Source: Pseudomonadota bacterium
GTDB taxonomy: Bacteria > Pseudomonadota > Alphaproteobacteria > Micavibrionales > Micavibrionaceae
Assembly: GCA_963204825.1 (NCBI GenBank)
Contig: CAUJHN010000015.1
Span: 1 to 32,620, forward strand
Direction: 5' to 3'
Length of the DNA stretch: 32,620 nucleotides
Both the position numbers and the translations under genes were made by a program. Of this stretch, positions 16,282-24,943 are shown in pieces (position 1 is the stretch's first letter; every line of letters starts with the position of its first letter). The notes beneath the pieces were generated by a model. It searched no databases and was not told the origin of the DNA. It was given only the letters and a program-made list of their open reading frames with translations.

Positions 16282-16707
16282 ATGGCCCATATTGGACGGC
16301 AAAATTATATATCGGCGCGCCTACACGGTCAGCGGTTAGAGTTAGACTGTCTGCAACAGATGGTCATCGATGCGTTTAGGACCGCCGTGAAAGTTCTTGA
16401 AACCGATGGGCAGCGCATTTCTATTATGGAGTACGCCTTAATAAGACCTTACACAAACGGGCTGACCGCTCTGCTAAATCAACCGGATTTATTCCCGAAG
16501 CGGGCGCTCACGTATTTGCGTACAACGTTTCCCACCTATGGTGTTTCAGATGTAGAGCAGGAATTGCTTTTTTATCTAAGTGACATGGCTGACAGCGACC
16601 GCGACCTAAGAATGGACGGGGCATTGCGCGTTATACAGGTTATAGACGATGTAGTGGAGATTGAGCGCCTTAGAAGAACTATGCCTGTTTTAGGGCTTGA
16701 TACGTGA
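16282..16707 (+). CDS. Hypothetical 141-residue protein
   Basis: No family recognised. The product is soluble, without a signal peptide or membrane segment. It is mostly helical in pattern ([40 protein letters not shown]) with several short conserved-looking aromatic and acidic patches. The ATG has no Shine-Dalgarno. CATATA (16270-16275) lies six bases upstream, a possible -10 box for a leaderless message, but it is a weak match. The last 29 bases overlap the 3' end of panB on the other strand. Codon use and the uninterrupted frame favour a real gene, but without homologues this stays uncertain. Confidence 0.6.
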   Translation: MAHIGRQNYISARLHGQRLELDCLQQMVIDAFRTAVKVLETDGQRISIMEYALIRPYTNGLTALLNQPDLFPKRALTYLRTTFPTYGVSDVEQELLFYLSDMADSDRDLRMDGALRVIQVIDDVVEIERLRRTMPVLGLDT

Positions 16708-17491
16708 AGGCTGTATCCGGAAAGCGGCGTGCGCGGACATCATCGGCATATTGTTTTACAGCGCTTTCCATCAGCGATGCAGTATCCGCATATTCTTTCA
16801 CGAATTTTGGTTTCTTGCCCTGGGTGATGCCCAACATGTCTTCGGCGACAAGTATCTGACCATCGCAGGCTGCAGAGGCCCCGATGCCGATAACGGGGAT
16901 GGAAAGGGCGTTTGTCACCTGTACGCCCAATGTTTCGGCAACGCCTTCGAGGACAATGCAGAATGCTCCCGCCGCTTCAATCGCTTTTGCATCGTTCAGG
17001 ATTTTTTGCGCGCCGGGTTCATCACGCCCCTGCGCCTTAAAGCCGCCCATGGTGTTGACGGATTGCGGTTGCAGTCCGACATGGCCGCACACAGGGATTC
17101 CGCGCTGCGTGAGGTATAAAACCGTTTCGGCCATTTCCGCGCCGCCTTCAAGTTTCACGCAGCCGCAATTCGTTTCCCGCATAAAGCGCGCGGCATTTTC
17201 GAACGCCTGTTCGCGGCTTCCCTGATAGGACCCGAAGGGCATATCGACGGCGATCAACGCATTTTGCGTGGCGTTCGCGACGGCACGGCCGTGTCTGATC
17301 ATCATCTCCATGTCGGCCTGCAGGGTGGAGGGTTCTCCATAGACGACCATGGCCACGGAATCGCCGACCAGCAGCAGGTCGCAATGCGGGTCAAGCAGCC
17401 GCGCCATAGGCGCCGTGTAGGCGGTCAGGCAGACGAGGGGAACGGTATGGGAGCCTTTATGGGAGGCAATATCCTTAATGGTTTTACGCAT
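16679..17491 (-). CDS. panB: 3-methyl-2-oxobutanoate hydroxymethyltransferase (ketopantoate synthase)
   Basis: PanB transfers a hydroxymethyl group from 5,10-methylene-tetrahydrofolate to 2-oxoisovalerate, the first step of pantothenate and coenzyme A synthesis. The 270-residue product is full length. The metal ligands are in place: D44 in [13 protein letters not shown]83 in VDMPFGSYQ and E115 in VKLEGG. The catalytic base corresponds to E182 (VLEGV). [20 protein letters not shown] and IPVIGIGAS complete the TIM barrel. panC and panD are not nearby. The ATG lacks a Shine-Dalgarno, and TATTCT (17498-17503) lies six bases upstream of it, which suggests a leaderless transcript. Confidence 0.97.
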   Translation of the reverse strand: MRKTIKDIASHKGSHTVPLVCLTAYTAPMARLLDPHCDLLLVGDSVAMVVYGEPSTLQADMEMMIRHGRAVANATQNALIAVDMPFGSYQGSREQAFENAARFMRETNCGCVKLEGGAEMAETVLYLTQRGIPVCGHVGLQPQSVNTMGGFKAQGRDEPGAQKILNDAKAIEAAGAFCIVLEGVAETLGVQVTNALSIPVIGIGASAACDGQILVAEDMLGITQGKKPKFVKEYADTASLMESAVKQYADDVRARRFPDTAFTYQALKQA

Positions 17492-17586
17492 GCGCGCAGA
17501 ATAGGGGCTAAAAGGGCCTGAATAAAGAGAAAAGGAGATTGTCAGACTCGTTATTATTTTCTATAAAACAGACCAAGGATTATTGA

Positions 17587-19800
17587 ATGGAAATTGCGAG
17601 TCTGAGCGCTGCCTTTGATGAAAGCGGGGATTTCCCGGGTGTCGCGCTGTCCGCGAAAGACTATGTTCATGTTCCGGGATGGCCGTCACTGGAAGCCTTT
17701 TTGAAAGGCGATCTGGGCATAACATCCCGCCGGGCACTGGAATCATTCCGGAATTTTTACAATCAATACTTAAAGCGTTTCCCTGTCCATTATTTTTCCG
17801 GGCAGACAATCCCCGGCATTGAATTTGCGCTGTTTTTTCCCATCCGTCTTGCCAATGACAAACATAAAAGTGCCTATTACCTAGTGGCCATGGGACATGA
17901 TAACAAGCGAATGGTCCTGTTTCATAGAAACATGCCGAACCAGATGCGCACCCGCACCAATTTTTACTACCTGACAAAAAAATGGAAGGAGATGGGAGCA
18001 CCCGAAGAGAGTTACAGAACCAATATCAAGGATATTTTATATGTATGTGAAAATCCCGAAGACTTGATAGCGAAGCGGAAAAAGGCGCTCCCCTCCTACC
18101 TGAAAAAACTGCAGTACAGGCTGAAAAAACAAAATCTGGCTTATCCTTTTGAAGGGAAATGGGATCGCATCCAAAAGTATCTGGAAGACCGAGACCGGGA
18201 GTTCATCTGCAAAATAACGGCACGCATGAAAAGCGAGCATGTCGATTTCGAAGTGGCAAAAAAGGCCGCGGAAATATCCGACAGCAATCTGCATATCTAC
18301 AACTGGATCATGGCGGGCGGCAGTCCTGCTGCAGTTCGTAACCGTATGCAGGTCGTAGAAGTTTATCCGTGGCTTGCACAGGCGCTTGCCATAGAAGACG
18401 AAAGACGCTCCCGACACAGTTATCAGAAGGAACAAGCCGTGCCGCTTTCCGATGTTGCGGTCGCGTATGCCGAATGCGAACGCGCCATTGATGAGGGGGA
18501 GCGTCTCCCGCCTGTAATACAGGATGTTCTTACGGAACATACCGGCGGCGTGGATGTCAGCCAGTCTGCCATTCGAAAGACAATGGGGCTTCGGCTGCGC
18601 CGTGATTTAAGGGAGCCTGCAATACTGGGGAAGGTGCTGCACGATGTCGGAAGATATCTGGACTTTCTGGATTTGAAAGAAGGCGATCTGGAAGTTATTC
18701 ATGATGTACAGAAAGAAGGCGCGCGCGGGTTCAGCTCCTTCAATACGAATTTTGCGGAGATGCTTTCACATGCGCCGCCGGATCTTCGTGAAGCGATGAT
18801 GGGTCCAAAAAGCATGCACGAAACGGCGCGCGATATTGCCAATACCGCCGACTATATGCATCAGGTTTATGCGCGCCTGGTCCTTCCTTATTTCGCGTAT
18901 GAAGCCCACAGGCGCAACACGCATGGACTTTCGCTTGCCGTGCAAGGATATCTGAACGGGACTATGTGGGAGGAATCATTCGAACGCCATGACGATGCTT
19001 TTGGCAGGCTACCGCCGTACCTTCGCTCTTTTGGCAATATGCGCACGCACAACATAGTGAAGCTGAGCGTAGAATGGCACAAAGCGCTGGGCCGGTATTC
19101 TGCCAGCATGCGCGGCGTAGAAGTGCCAAGGGAAATTTCATGGCCGGCGCTCCTCTACCGTCCGGTTGTCGCGCCCAACGATATAGTAATAACCTGCCGG
19201 AACTCCAAAAAGGCGTTGGAAGAAGAACATCGTATTATGGGGCACTGCATCGATGGCTATACAGCCCATTGCCTTGGTCTGGTGGATAAGCCGGGAGAAG
19301 AAAGAAAATACGTCCATATCGTTCATCTGGCAGCCAAGAACGACCCGAGGATTAAGGCAACCTTTGCCGTGGAAGAGCCGTTCAACAGCAAAGGCCCGCG
19401 GCGGGTGAGTGCCGGCCCGATGGACGGAATTCGCATTAGAAAAGACACCTGGAATGTCCCGACGGCGAATTCGCCTGTCTGGGCCGCGGCGCGCTGGCTG
19501 GTAGAAGGCATTAACGATGGTTCCTTGAAGGTAGACTGGGAGCGCATAGATCAGCAGCGTCGCGGCATGAAATACGAAACCATTTCGGCGCAAACCGGCT
19601 TTGATCCGACCGTATGGGAGAACTGCGTTGAATCTTATCGAATATTCCGGCCCTTCCTGCCGGAACGCTTTCGCCATTACGTCTACGAAGCATGGGTTGA
19701 AAAAATGGGATTTGCACGGGATGCCGATGTTCTGTTCCGGGAAGGGGCGGATCTTTCGCTTCTCCATCTGAACCGGCTGGAATATGCCCCCGGCGGCTAA
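17587..19800 (+). CDS. Large PcfJ-like domain protein, function unknown
   Basis: A 737-residue soluble protein. The segment at about residues 535-625 resembles the PcfJ-like domain: SKKALEEEHRIMGHCIDGY with M551, H553 and C554, then VHIVHLAAKNDPRIKATFAV. PcfJ was named from an Enterococcus conjugative plasmid, but related proteins occur on chromosomes and their biochemical role is not known to me. The first 400 residues are rich in charged helices and long basic patches (KKALPSYLKKLQYRLKKQN), which could bind nucleic acid. AAGGAT at 17575-17580 precedes the ATG by six bases. No conjugation or mobile genes lie nearby. Assignment rests on motif resemblance only. Confidence 0.75.
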   Translation: MEIASLSAAFDESGDFPGVALSAKDYVHVPGWPSLEAFLKGDLGITSRRALESFRNFYNQYLKRFPVHYFSGQTIPGIEFALFFPIRLANDKHKSAYYLVAMGHDNKRMVLFHRNMPNQMRTRTNFYYLTKKWKEMGAPEESYRTNIKDILYVCENPEDLIAKRKKALPSYLKKLQYRLKKQNLAYPFEGKWDRIQKYLEDRDREFICKITARMKSEHVDFEVAKKAAEISDSNLHIYNWIMAGGSPAAVRNRMQVVEVYPWLAQALAIEDERRSRHSYQKEQAVPLSDVAVAYAECERAIDEGERLPPVIQDVLTEHTGGVDVSQSAIRKTMGLRLRRDLREPAILGKVLHDVGRYLDFLDLKEGDLEVIHDVQKEGARGFSSFNTNFAEMLSHAPPDLREAMMGPKSMHETARDIANTADYMHQVYARLVLPYFAYEAHRRNTHGLSLAVQGYLNGTMWEESFERHDDAFGRLPPYLRSFGNMRTHNIVKLSVEWHKALGRYSASMRGVEVPREISWPALLYRPVVAPNDIVITCRNSKKALEEEHRIMGHCIDGYTAHCLGLVDKPGEERKYVHIVHLAAKNDPRIKATFAVEEPFNSKGPRRVSAGPMDGIRIRKDTWNVPTANSPVWAAARWLVEGINDGSLKVDWERIDQQRRGMKYETISAQTGFDPTVWENCVESYRIFRPFLPERFRHYVYEAWVEKMGFARDADVLFREGADLSLLHLNRLEYAPGG

Positions 19801-19866
19801 GAAAATTCCTTGGAAAAACAGCGGACTTGTCACAATCCTGCCCGAATCTCTTCGTATAAAACCATC

Positions 19867-21282
19867 ATGGGAATCAGGGTATTACAGATATTTGCGGCGT
19901 TATGCATTATGGTCGGAGCTACGGCTTTCGCGCAGGACCGCGCTGTGCCGGAAACGCAGGAGCAGGTCAGCCTGTCCTATGCGCCTGTCGTTAAAAAAAC
20001 GTCCCCTGCCGTTGTCAATATTTACACAAAGCGCGTGGTGCATCAGCGGATAAGCCCGTTCATGGCAGATCCCATGTTTGAAAGATTTTTCGGCGATCTT
20101 GGCATGCGCGGCCTTTCAAGGGAACAGGTGGAAAGCTCGCTCGGTTCCGGCGTTATCGTCGAAGGCGACGGGTTGATCGTCACCAACGCGCATGTGGTGA
20201 AAGGGGCGGACGAAATCATGGTCGTTTTATCCGACCGGCGCGAATTTCCGGCAAAAGTTTCTCTGCTTGATGAACGTTCCGATATCGCCATTTTGCGCGT
20301 GAACACGAAGGGCGAATTATTGCCGAGCGCCACCTTGAAACCATCTGAACAATTGCAGGTCGGCGATATCGTCATAGCGATTGGAAATCCATTCGGCGTT
20401 GGGCAGACGGTGACCAGCGGGATCGTTTCTGCACTGGCACGTTCTTCGCTCAACATCAGTGATTTCAATTTCTTTATCCAGACAGATGCTGCGATCAATC
20501 CTGGTAACTCCGGCGGTCCGCTTGTTTCCATGGACGGCGGCGTTGTCGGCATTAACTCTGCGATTTATTCCAAGGATGGGGGATCGCTGGGTATTGGTTT
20601 TGCCATACCTTCCGAAATGGTTGCGACCGTCATCGCAGCTGAGAAAACAGGGAAGGGAAGCAAATCCGTTACGCGCGCGTGGCTGGGCATCAGCGGGCAG
20701 CAGGTGACGGCGGATATAGCAGACTCGCTTAATTTAAACAGGCCTACGGGTGTTTTGATCTCTGCCATCCATGAAGAAAGCCCTCTGTTGAAAGAAGGCA
20801 TGCAGGTTGGGGATGTCGTAACCAAAATTAACGACAAGGAAATACATGATGCGGCAGAGATGAAATTCCGCCTGGCGACGTTGCCTCTCGGCGAAGAAGC
20901 GAAGCTGGATGTATTGCGTAAAGGAGAGCCAAAAACCTTTCGTGTTAAAGCCATGGCGCCTCCTGACGTTCCAGCGCGGGATGAGCGGAAGATTGATAGT
21001 CAGAACCCGCTCAATGGCGCGAGCGTCGCCAACATCAATCCTGCTGTTGCCATTGAACAAAATTTAACGGGCGATGCAAAAGGCGTTGTCGTGACGAATG
21101 TTGCGGACGACCGTAGCGCGGCCCGGCTCGTGCAGCAGGGTGACATCATTCTTGCCGTAAACAACGTGGAAGTCGGGACGGTGAAAGAACTGATGGGCGC
21201 GCTGGATAAGGCGATGAAATCCAATATGTTCGCCCTGACCATTAACCGCGGCGGCCAGAAAACGCAGATCGTTATTCGCTAG
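19867..21282 (+). CDS. Periplasmic serine protease of the DegP/HtrA family
   Basis: It degrades or chaperones misfolded envelope proteins. The start at 19867 (MGIRVLQIFAALCIMVGATA) gives a clean signal peptide with cleavage after AFA at about residue 22, while an in-frame ATG at 19810 would bury it. The catalytic triad is H109 (VTNAHVV), D139 (RSDIAI) and S215 (NPGNSGGPL). Two PDZ domains follow, from about residues 271 and 372. Total length is 471. No Shine-Dalgarno is present. TATAAA (19855-19860) lies six bases before the ATG, so the transcript may be leaderless. Whether it is DegP, DegQ or MucD cannot be told from sequence alone. Confidence 0.95.
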   Translation: MGIRVLQIFAALCIMVGATAFAQDRAVPETQEQVSLSYAPVVKKTSPAVVNIYTKRVVHQRISPFMADPMFERFFGDLGMRGLSREQVESSLGSGVIVEGDGLIVTNAHVVKGADEIMVVLSDRREFPAKVSLLDERSDIAILRVNTKGELLPSATLKPSEQLQVGDIVIAIGNPFGVGQTVTSGIVSALARSSLNISDFNFFIQTDAAINPGNSGGPLVSMDGGVVGINSAIYSKDGGSLGIGFAIPSEMVATVIAAEKTGKGSKSVTRAWLGISGQQVTADIADSLNLNRPTGVLISAIHEESPLLKEGMQVGDVVTKINDKEIHDAAEMKFRLATLPLGEEAKLDVLRKGEPKTFRVKAMAPPDVPARDERKIDSQNPLNGASVANINPAVAIEQNLTGDAKGVVVTNVADDRSAARLVQQGDIILAVNNVEVGTVKELMGALDKAMKSNMFALTINRGGQKTQIVIR

Positions 21283-21324
21283 TTTTGACTCGCTTTTGTC
21301 GCGTGTTCGCTCTATGTTCTTGCC

Positions 21325-22629
21325 ATGCCGTCTCTCTTTGATGTTCCCGCAAAAGACATGAGCCATGAAGCCCCTCGGCCCATGGCCGACCGTCTGCGTC
21401 CACAGGCTTTGGAAGAGATTGTCGGGCAGGATCATCTGGTGGGGGAAGGCGGGGCGCTGCGCCGGATGGTGGAAGGCGGCGCGCTGGGATCGCTCATCCT
21501 CTGGGGGCCACCCGGATGTGGCAAGACGACGATGGCGCGGATACTGGCGCAGCACACGGACCTGCATTTCGAACAGATATCGGCGATTTTTTCCGGCGTT
21601 GCGGATTTAAAGAAAGTTTTTGAAAGCGCAAAATTTCGTCGGCAACAGGGGCGCGGGACTTTGCTCTTTGTCGATGAGATCCATCGTTTCAATAAATCGC
21701 AGCAGGATGCATTTTTACCGGTGATGGAAGACGGCACGATTATTTTGATCGGCGCAACAACGGAAAATCCTTCGTTTGAACTGAACGGCGCTTTGCTTTC
21801 GCGTAGCCAGGTTCTGGTTTTGAAGCGTCTCGATGATGAGGCGCTGGAACAGATTTTAAGCCGCGCAGAAGAAGCGGCAGGGAAGAAACTGCCGCTCGAT
21901 GAAAATGCGCGGGAAACGCTGAAAGCCATGGCGGACGGCGATGGACGGTATGCGTTGAATTTGGCCGAACAGGTTCTGGCACAGGACAAAGTGATGGATA
22001 TAGAAGGCCTCACACAACTGCTGCAAAAACGCGCGCCGCTCTATGATAAGAAAGATGACTCCCATTATAATTTGATTTCTGCCTTGCACAAAAGCGTGCG
22101 GGGGAGCGATGCGGATGCGGCGCTTTATTGGCTGTCCCGCATGCTGAACGGCGGAGAAGATCCGCGTTATATAGCCCGGCGCGTTTCCCGTATGGCCGTG
22201 GAAGATATCGGTATGGCCGATCCACAGGCGATACAAGTGGCCCTCAATGCGTGGGAGATGTATGAGCGCGTGGGATCGCCGGAAGGGGAACTGGCGATTG
22301 CGCAGGCGGTGATTTACATGGCGACCGCGCCGAAATCGAATGCGGCCTATGTGGCTATAGGCGCGGCCCGCCGCGCGGCGAAGGAAACAGGATCGCTGAT
22401 GCCGCCCAAACATATTCTGAACGCGCCGACGAAGCTCATGAAAAACCTGGGCTACAGCGATGGATATGCTTATGACCACGATACGGAAGAAGGGTTCTCA
22501 GGGCAGGATTACTTCCCGGAAGAAATGAGGCGGCAAGTTTTCTATGATCCACCTGAAAGAGGGTTTGAGCGTGAAATCAGAAAACGCTTGGATTACTGGG
22601 CGAAACTGCGCGATAAAAGAAGCAATTAA
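21325..22629 (+). CDS. rarA: Replication-associated recombination protein RarA (MgsA) AAA+ ATPase
   Basis: RarA acts at stalled replication forks. The 434-residue protein has Walker A GPPGCGKTT at residues 61-69, Walker B FVDEIH at 115-120, sensor 1 GATTENPS at 143-150 and an arginine-finger-like LLSRSQV near 160. The C-terminal part shows the family blocks DAALYWLSRMLNGGEDPRYI and YVAIGAARRA. The ATG at 21325 has no Shine-Dalgarno. TATGTT (21313-21318) is six bases upstream. It follows the protease after 42 nt and leads into crcB. The pair degP-rarA is seen in some Alphaproteobacteria. Confidence 0.96.
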   Translation: MPSLFDVPAKDMSHEAPRPMADRLRPQALEEIVGQDHLVGEGGALRRMVEGGALGSLILWGPPGCGKTTMARILAQHTDLHFEQISAIFSGVADLKKVFESAKFRRQQGRGTLLFVDEIHRFNKSQQDAFLPVMEDGTIILIGATTENPSFELNGALLSRSQVLVLKRLDDEALEQILSRAEEAAGKKLPLDENARETLKAMADGDGRYALNLAEQVLAQDKVMDIEGLTQLLQKRAPLYDKKDDSHYNLISALHKSVRGSDADAALYWLSRMLNGGEDPRYIARRVSRMAVEDIGMADPQAIQVALNAWEMYERVGSPEGELAIAQAVIYMATAPKSNAAYVAIGAARRAAKETGSLMPPKHILNAPTKLMKNLGYSDGYAYDHDTEEGFSGQDYFPEEMRRQVFYDPPERGFEREIRKRLDYWAKLRDKRSN

Positions 22630-22646
22630 AACGGGGCGCATTTTTT

Positions 22647-23027
22647 ATGCAGATGGTATTGGCGATAGCAGCAGGCGGGGCCTTAGGGTCAGTGCTGCGG
22701 CATTTTGCGGGGAAAGGGGCGCTTGTCTTATTGGGGGCCGGATTTCCTTATGGAACGCTGTTTGTGAACATCCTTGGATCGTTCATAATGGGATTGTTCG
22801 TTGCCGGCTTTGCGCATTTCGGCAATCCGTCGCAGGAAGCGCGGGCGTTTTTGACGGTGGGGTTGCTCGGCGGGTTTACGACCTTTTCCTCGTTTTCATT
22901 GGACGTCGTATCCCTCTATGAGCGCGGGGAAGTTTTTATGGCGATGGCTTATATCGCTTTGTCTTTGGTTTTATCGCTGGCGGGAATTTTCGCCGGCATG
23001 TTTTTGATGAGAAGTTTTGCGCAATGA
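22647..23027 (+). CDS. crcB: Fluoride ion channel CrcB (Fluc)
   Basis: CrcB lets toxic fluoride leave the cytoplasm and works as a dual-topology dimer. The 126-residue product has four hydrophobic helices, the GGALGS start, the conserved Asn of GTLFVNILGSF (N41) and the signature GGFTTFSSFSLD at residues 75-86. An ATG at 22653 would also be possible. The stop overlaps the next start (ATGA at 23024-23027), so translation is coupled to the pseudouridine synthase. No fluoride riboswitch was recognised upstream. Confidence 0.96.
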   Translation: MQMVLAIAAGGALGSVLRHFAGKGALVLLGAGFPYGTLFVNILGSFIMGLFVAGFAHFGNPSQEARAFLTVGLLGGFTTFSSFSLDVVSLYERGEVFMAMAYIALSLVLSLAGIFAGMFLMRSFAQ

Positions 23028-23998
23028 AAGATGTTCAACATATTAAGATCCCGCAGGATGACGACGGGCAGCGCCTCGACCGCTGGCTGAAGAAGAACGT
23101 TCCCGAAATGTCGTTCGTGATGGCGCAGAAGCTGATCCGCACCGGGCAAATCCGCGTCGATGGAAAACGGGCGAAGCCCGATGCGCGGCTAATCGCGGGG
23201 CAGGAAATTCGCCTGCCGCCGATGGACGAACGCCCTGAAAAAGGCGATGGCTACAGGCTTCGTGATGAAGACGCGGAGATGATCGTCAAGGCCGTGATTT
23301 ATGACGACGGCGATATTCTTGCGATCAACAAGCCCGCAGGCATCGCCACGCAGGGCGGTATGAATATCGAACGGCATATCGATGGCATGCTCGAAGCGCT
23401 CACCGGGAAAGACGGCGTGAAGCCGCGTCTTGTTCACCGTCTGGATAAGGACACGTCCGGCGTTCTATTGCTGGCGAGATCCGCCGAAATGGCGCGCAGG
23501 CTTGGAAAAATGTTCCAAGGGCGCGACATGAAGAAAATCTATTGGGCGATTACCAGCCCTGCGCCGCTGGAGATGGAGGGCGAAATCAAGGCCCACCTCA
23601 TCAAGGGTACGCATGGGCCGGATAAAGACAAGATGATCGTCGATATGAAGGAAGGGCAGAAAGCCTATACGAATTACGAGGTGATGGAAGTAGCGGGCAA
23701 GAAGGCCGCGTTCGTTGCCTTCATGCCAAAGACAGGCCGCACGCACCAGATCCGCGTCCATGCCGCCCATATGGGCTTTCCGCTTCTGGGCGATGCCAAA
23801 TACGGGGTCAAGGCGGCTATCGAAGGGCCGGGGATTACGCAGAGGCTCCACCTGCACGCCCGTTCGTTGGAATTTCAACATCCTGTGACGAGGAAGAAGC
23901 TGAAACTTTCAGCACCGCTGCCCGCCGACCTTGCCAAAAGCTGGGAAGCTCTTGGTTTCCAGAAGAAGCCGGACCACGAGCCGTTCGCCGGGTTTTAG
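23024..23998 (+). CDS. Large-subunit pseudouridine synthase, RluC/RluD family
   Basis: Isomerises uridines in 23S rRNA. The 324-residue protein has an N-terminal S4 RNA-binding domain (RLDRWLKKNVPEMSFV at about residues 15-30, through GQIRVDGKRAKPD) and a RluA-type catalytic domain with the motif VHRLDKDTSGVLLLAR, whose D141 is the catalytic aspartate. KTGRTHQIRVHAAHMGFPLL is the other family block. RluC is favoured because alphaproteobacterial rluC genes often lie between crcB and an ATP12 gene, but the exact uridines modified are not readable from the sequence. It overlaps crcB by four bases. Confidence 0.93.
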   Translation: MKDVQHIKIPQDDDGQRLDRWLKKNVPEMSFVMAQKLIRTGQIRVDGKRAKPDARLIAGQEIRLPPMDERPEKGDGYRLRDEDAEMIVKAVIYDDGDILAINKPAGIATQGGMNIERHIDGMLEALTGKDGVKPRLVHRLDKDTSGVLLLARSAEMARRLGKMFQGRDMKKIYWAITSPAPLEMEGEIKAHLIKGTHGPDKDKMIVDMKEGQKAYTNYEVMEVAGKKAAFVAFMPKTGRTHQIRVHAAHMGFPLLGDAKYGVKAAIEGPGITQRLHLHARSLEFQHPVTRKKLKLSAPLPADLAKSWEALGFQKKPDHEPFAGF

Positions 23999-24002
23999 GC
24001 TT

Positions 24003-24031
24003 TTGCAAAACGGGGCTTAAGACCCTATACT
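24003..24031 (+). promoter_or_regulatory. Promoter placed for a leaderless transcript
   Basis: TTGCAA (24003-24008) and TATACT (24026-24031) are separated by 17 bp. The ATG of the next gene is at 24038, six bases after the -10 box, where transcription would normally begin. No Shine-Dalgarno is present before that ATG. Confidence 0.7.
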
Positions 24032-24037
24032 CGCTGG

Positions 24038-24934
24038 ATGAAAAAATGGAACAGACAATCGATAACGTGGGGAAAGCGTTTGCTTTTGACCGTGCTCATC
24101 ATGGGCGCGATCTGTTATGGCATCCTTGCCATAGCCGAGCGGTCTAAAGATCCCATTCGGTTGGGCCTCCAGGATTATCTGACGCAGATCACAGGCGGCA
24201 GGGCCGAAATCACCAATCTATTCGAAGTGCAGCTAGTTCCGGACACGCTTTTTAAAATGGGCGGCATCGTCATATGGGACAAAGACGATCCCAAAAAAAC
24301 GCTGGGCAAGGTGGAAACGGCCTATGTTGCTCTGCCTTTCTGGCACCTTCTTTTTGGTATCAGCCAATATTACGGATTCGAACTTAAAGGTTTTGAAGCG
24401 GCCAGCGGCACGCTGGCGCCTAAAAAACTTGCACTGGATTTTGTGGGCATTTCCGCGCCCGAAGGCCAGACGTCCCCGGCCTTTTTGCTGGAAGGCAGAT
24501 ATAATGATTTGCCGTTGCTGGTAACGGTGGAGATGATCCGCAAGAAAGGCAGCAATCCGCCGCTCTTTTCTTTCGCAAAAACCTTTTCCGCTACACTCAA
24601 ACTTGGAGGGCTGGAAGGCAGCGGTATTTTACTGCGAGAGTTCAGTAATGTGCGGATGGAGCGTGGACGTTTAAGCCGGGGAGAGCATACAGCCGAATTT
24701 ACGCTGGAAGGAATCGACAAGACCCCCATGGATATCAAGGTAAAAGGTACTATAGACGGGATAAATTTTAACGCGGATTTAACCAAATCGGGCGAAGCTG
24801 TAAGACTGGATATTACGCCTGCCGGGTCGGCCCCGGAAGGTATCGCAAGGATCAAGGATTTCATCAAAAAAGTGGAAAGCGATCTGGGGTTGTCTGAGAA
24901 GGATTCAGAACTGGTCATCACGGTAAAGGAATAG
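24038..24934 (+). CDS. Membrane-anchored AsmA-like protein
   Basis: A 298-residue protein with one N-terminal membrane helix at about residues 14-33 (RLLLTVLIMGAICYGILAIA). Next comes a periplasmic part whose start (DYLTQITGGRAEITN, then a glycine and KVETAYVALPFWHLLFGI at about residues 91-108) resembles the opening of AsmA-family proteins, which shape or move lipids at the outer membrane. The rest is beta-rich, as in AsmA, but short, since full AsmA proteins exceed 500 residues. The family call is inferred from pattern only. It is followed after 9 nt by the ATP12-type gene. Confidence 0.65.
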   Translation: MKKWNRQSITWGKRLLLTVLIMGAICYGILAIAERSKDPIRLGLQDYLTQITGGRAEITNLFEVQLVPDTLFKMGGIVIWDKDDPKKTLGKVETAYVALPFWHLLFGISQYYGFELKGFEAASGTLAPKKLALDFVGISAPEGQTSPAFLLEGRYNDLPLLVTVEMIRKKGSNPPLFSFAKTFSATLKLGGLEGSGILLREFSNVRMERGRLSRGEHTAEFTLEGIDKTPMDIKVKGTIDGINFNADLTKSGEAVRLDITPAGSAPEGIARIKDFIKKVESDLGLSEKDSELVITVKE

Positions 24935-24943
24935 TGGAAAGAT

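Noticed and set aside
19810-19866. Upstream in-frame start for the DegP-type protease
   Set aside because: It would put 19 polar residues before an otherwise perfect signal peptide and has no ribosome site.
21285-21318. TTGACT with TATGTT as a complete promoter for rarA
   Set aside because: The spacing is 22 bp, well outside the normal 16-18. Only the -10 position is retained as an observation.
22630-22646. Fluoride riboswitch ahead of crcB
   Set aside because: The gap after rarA is only 17 nt, too short for the known aptamer, and no matching structure is visible.
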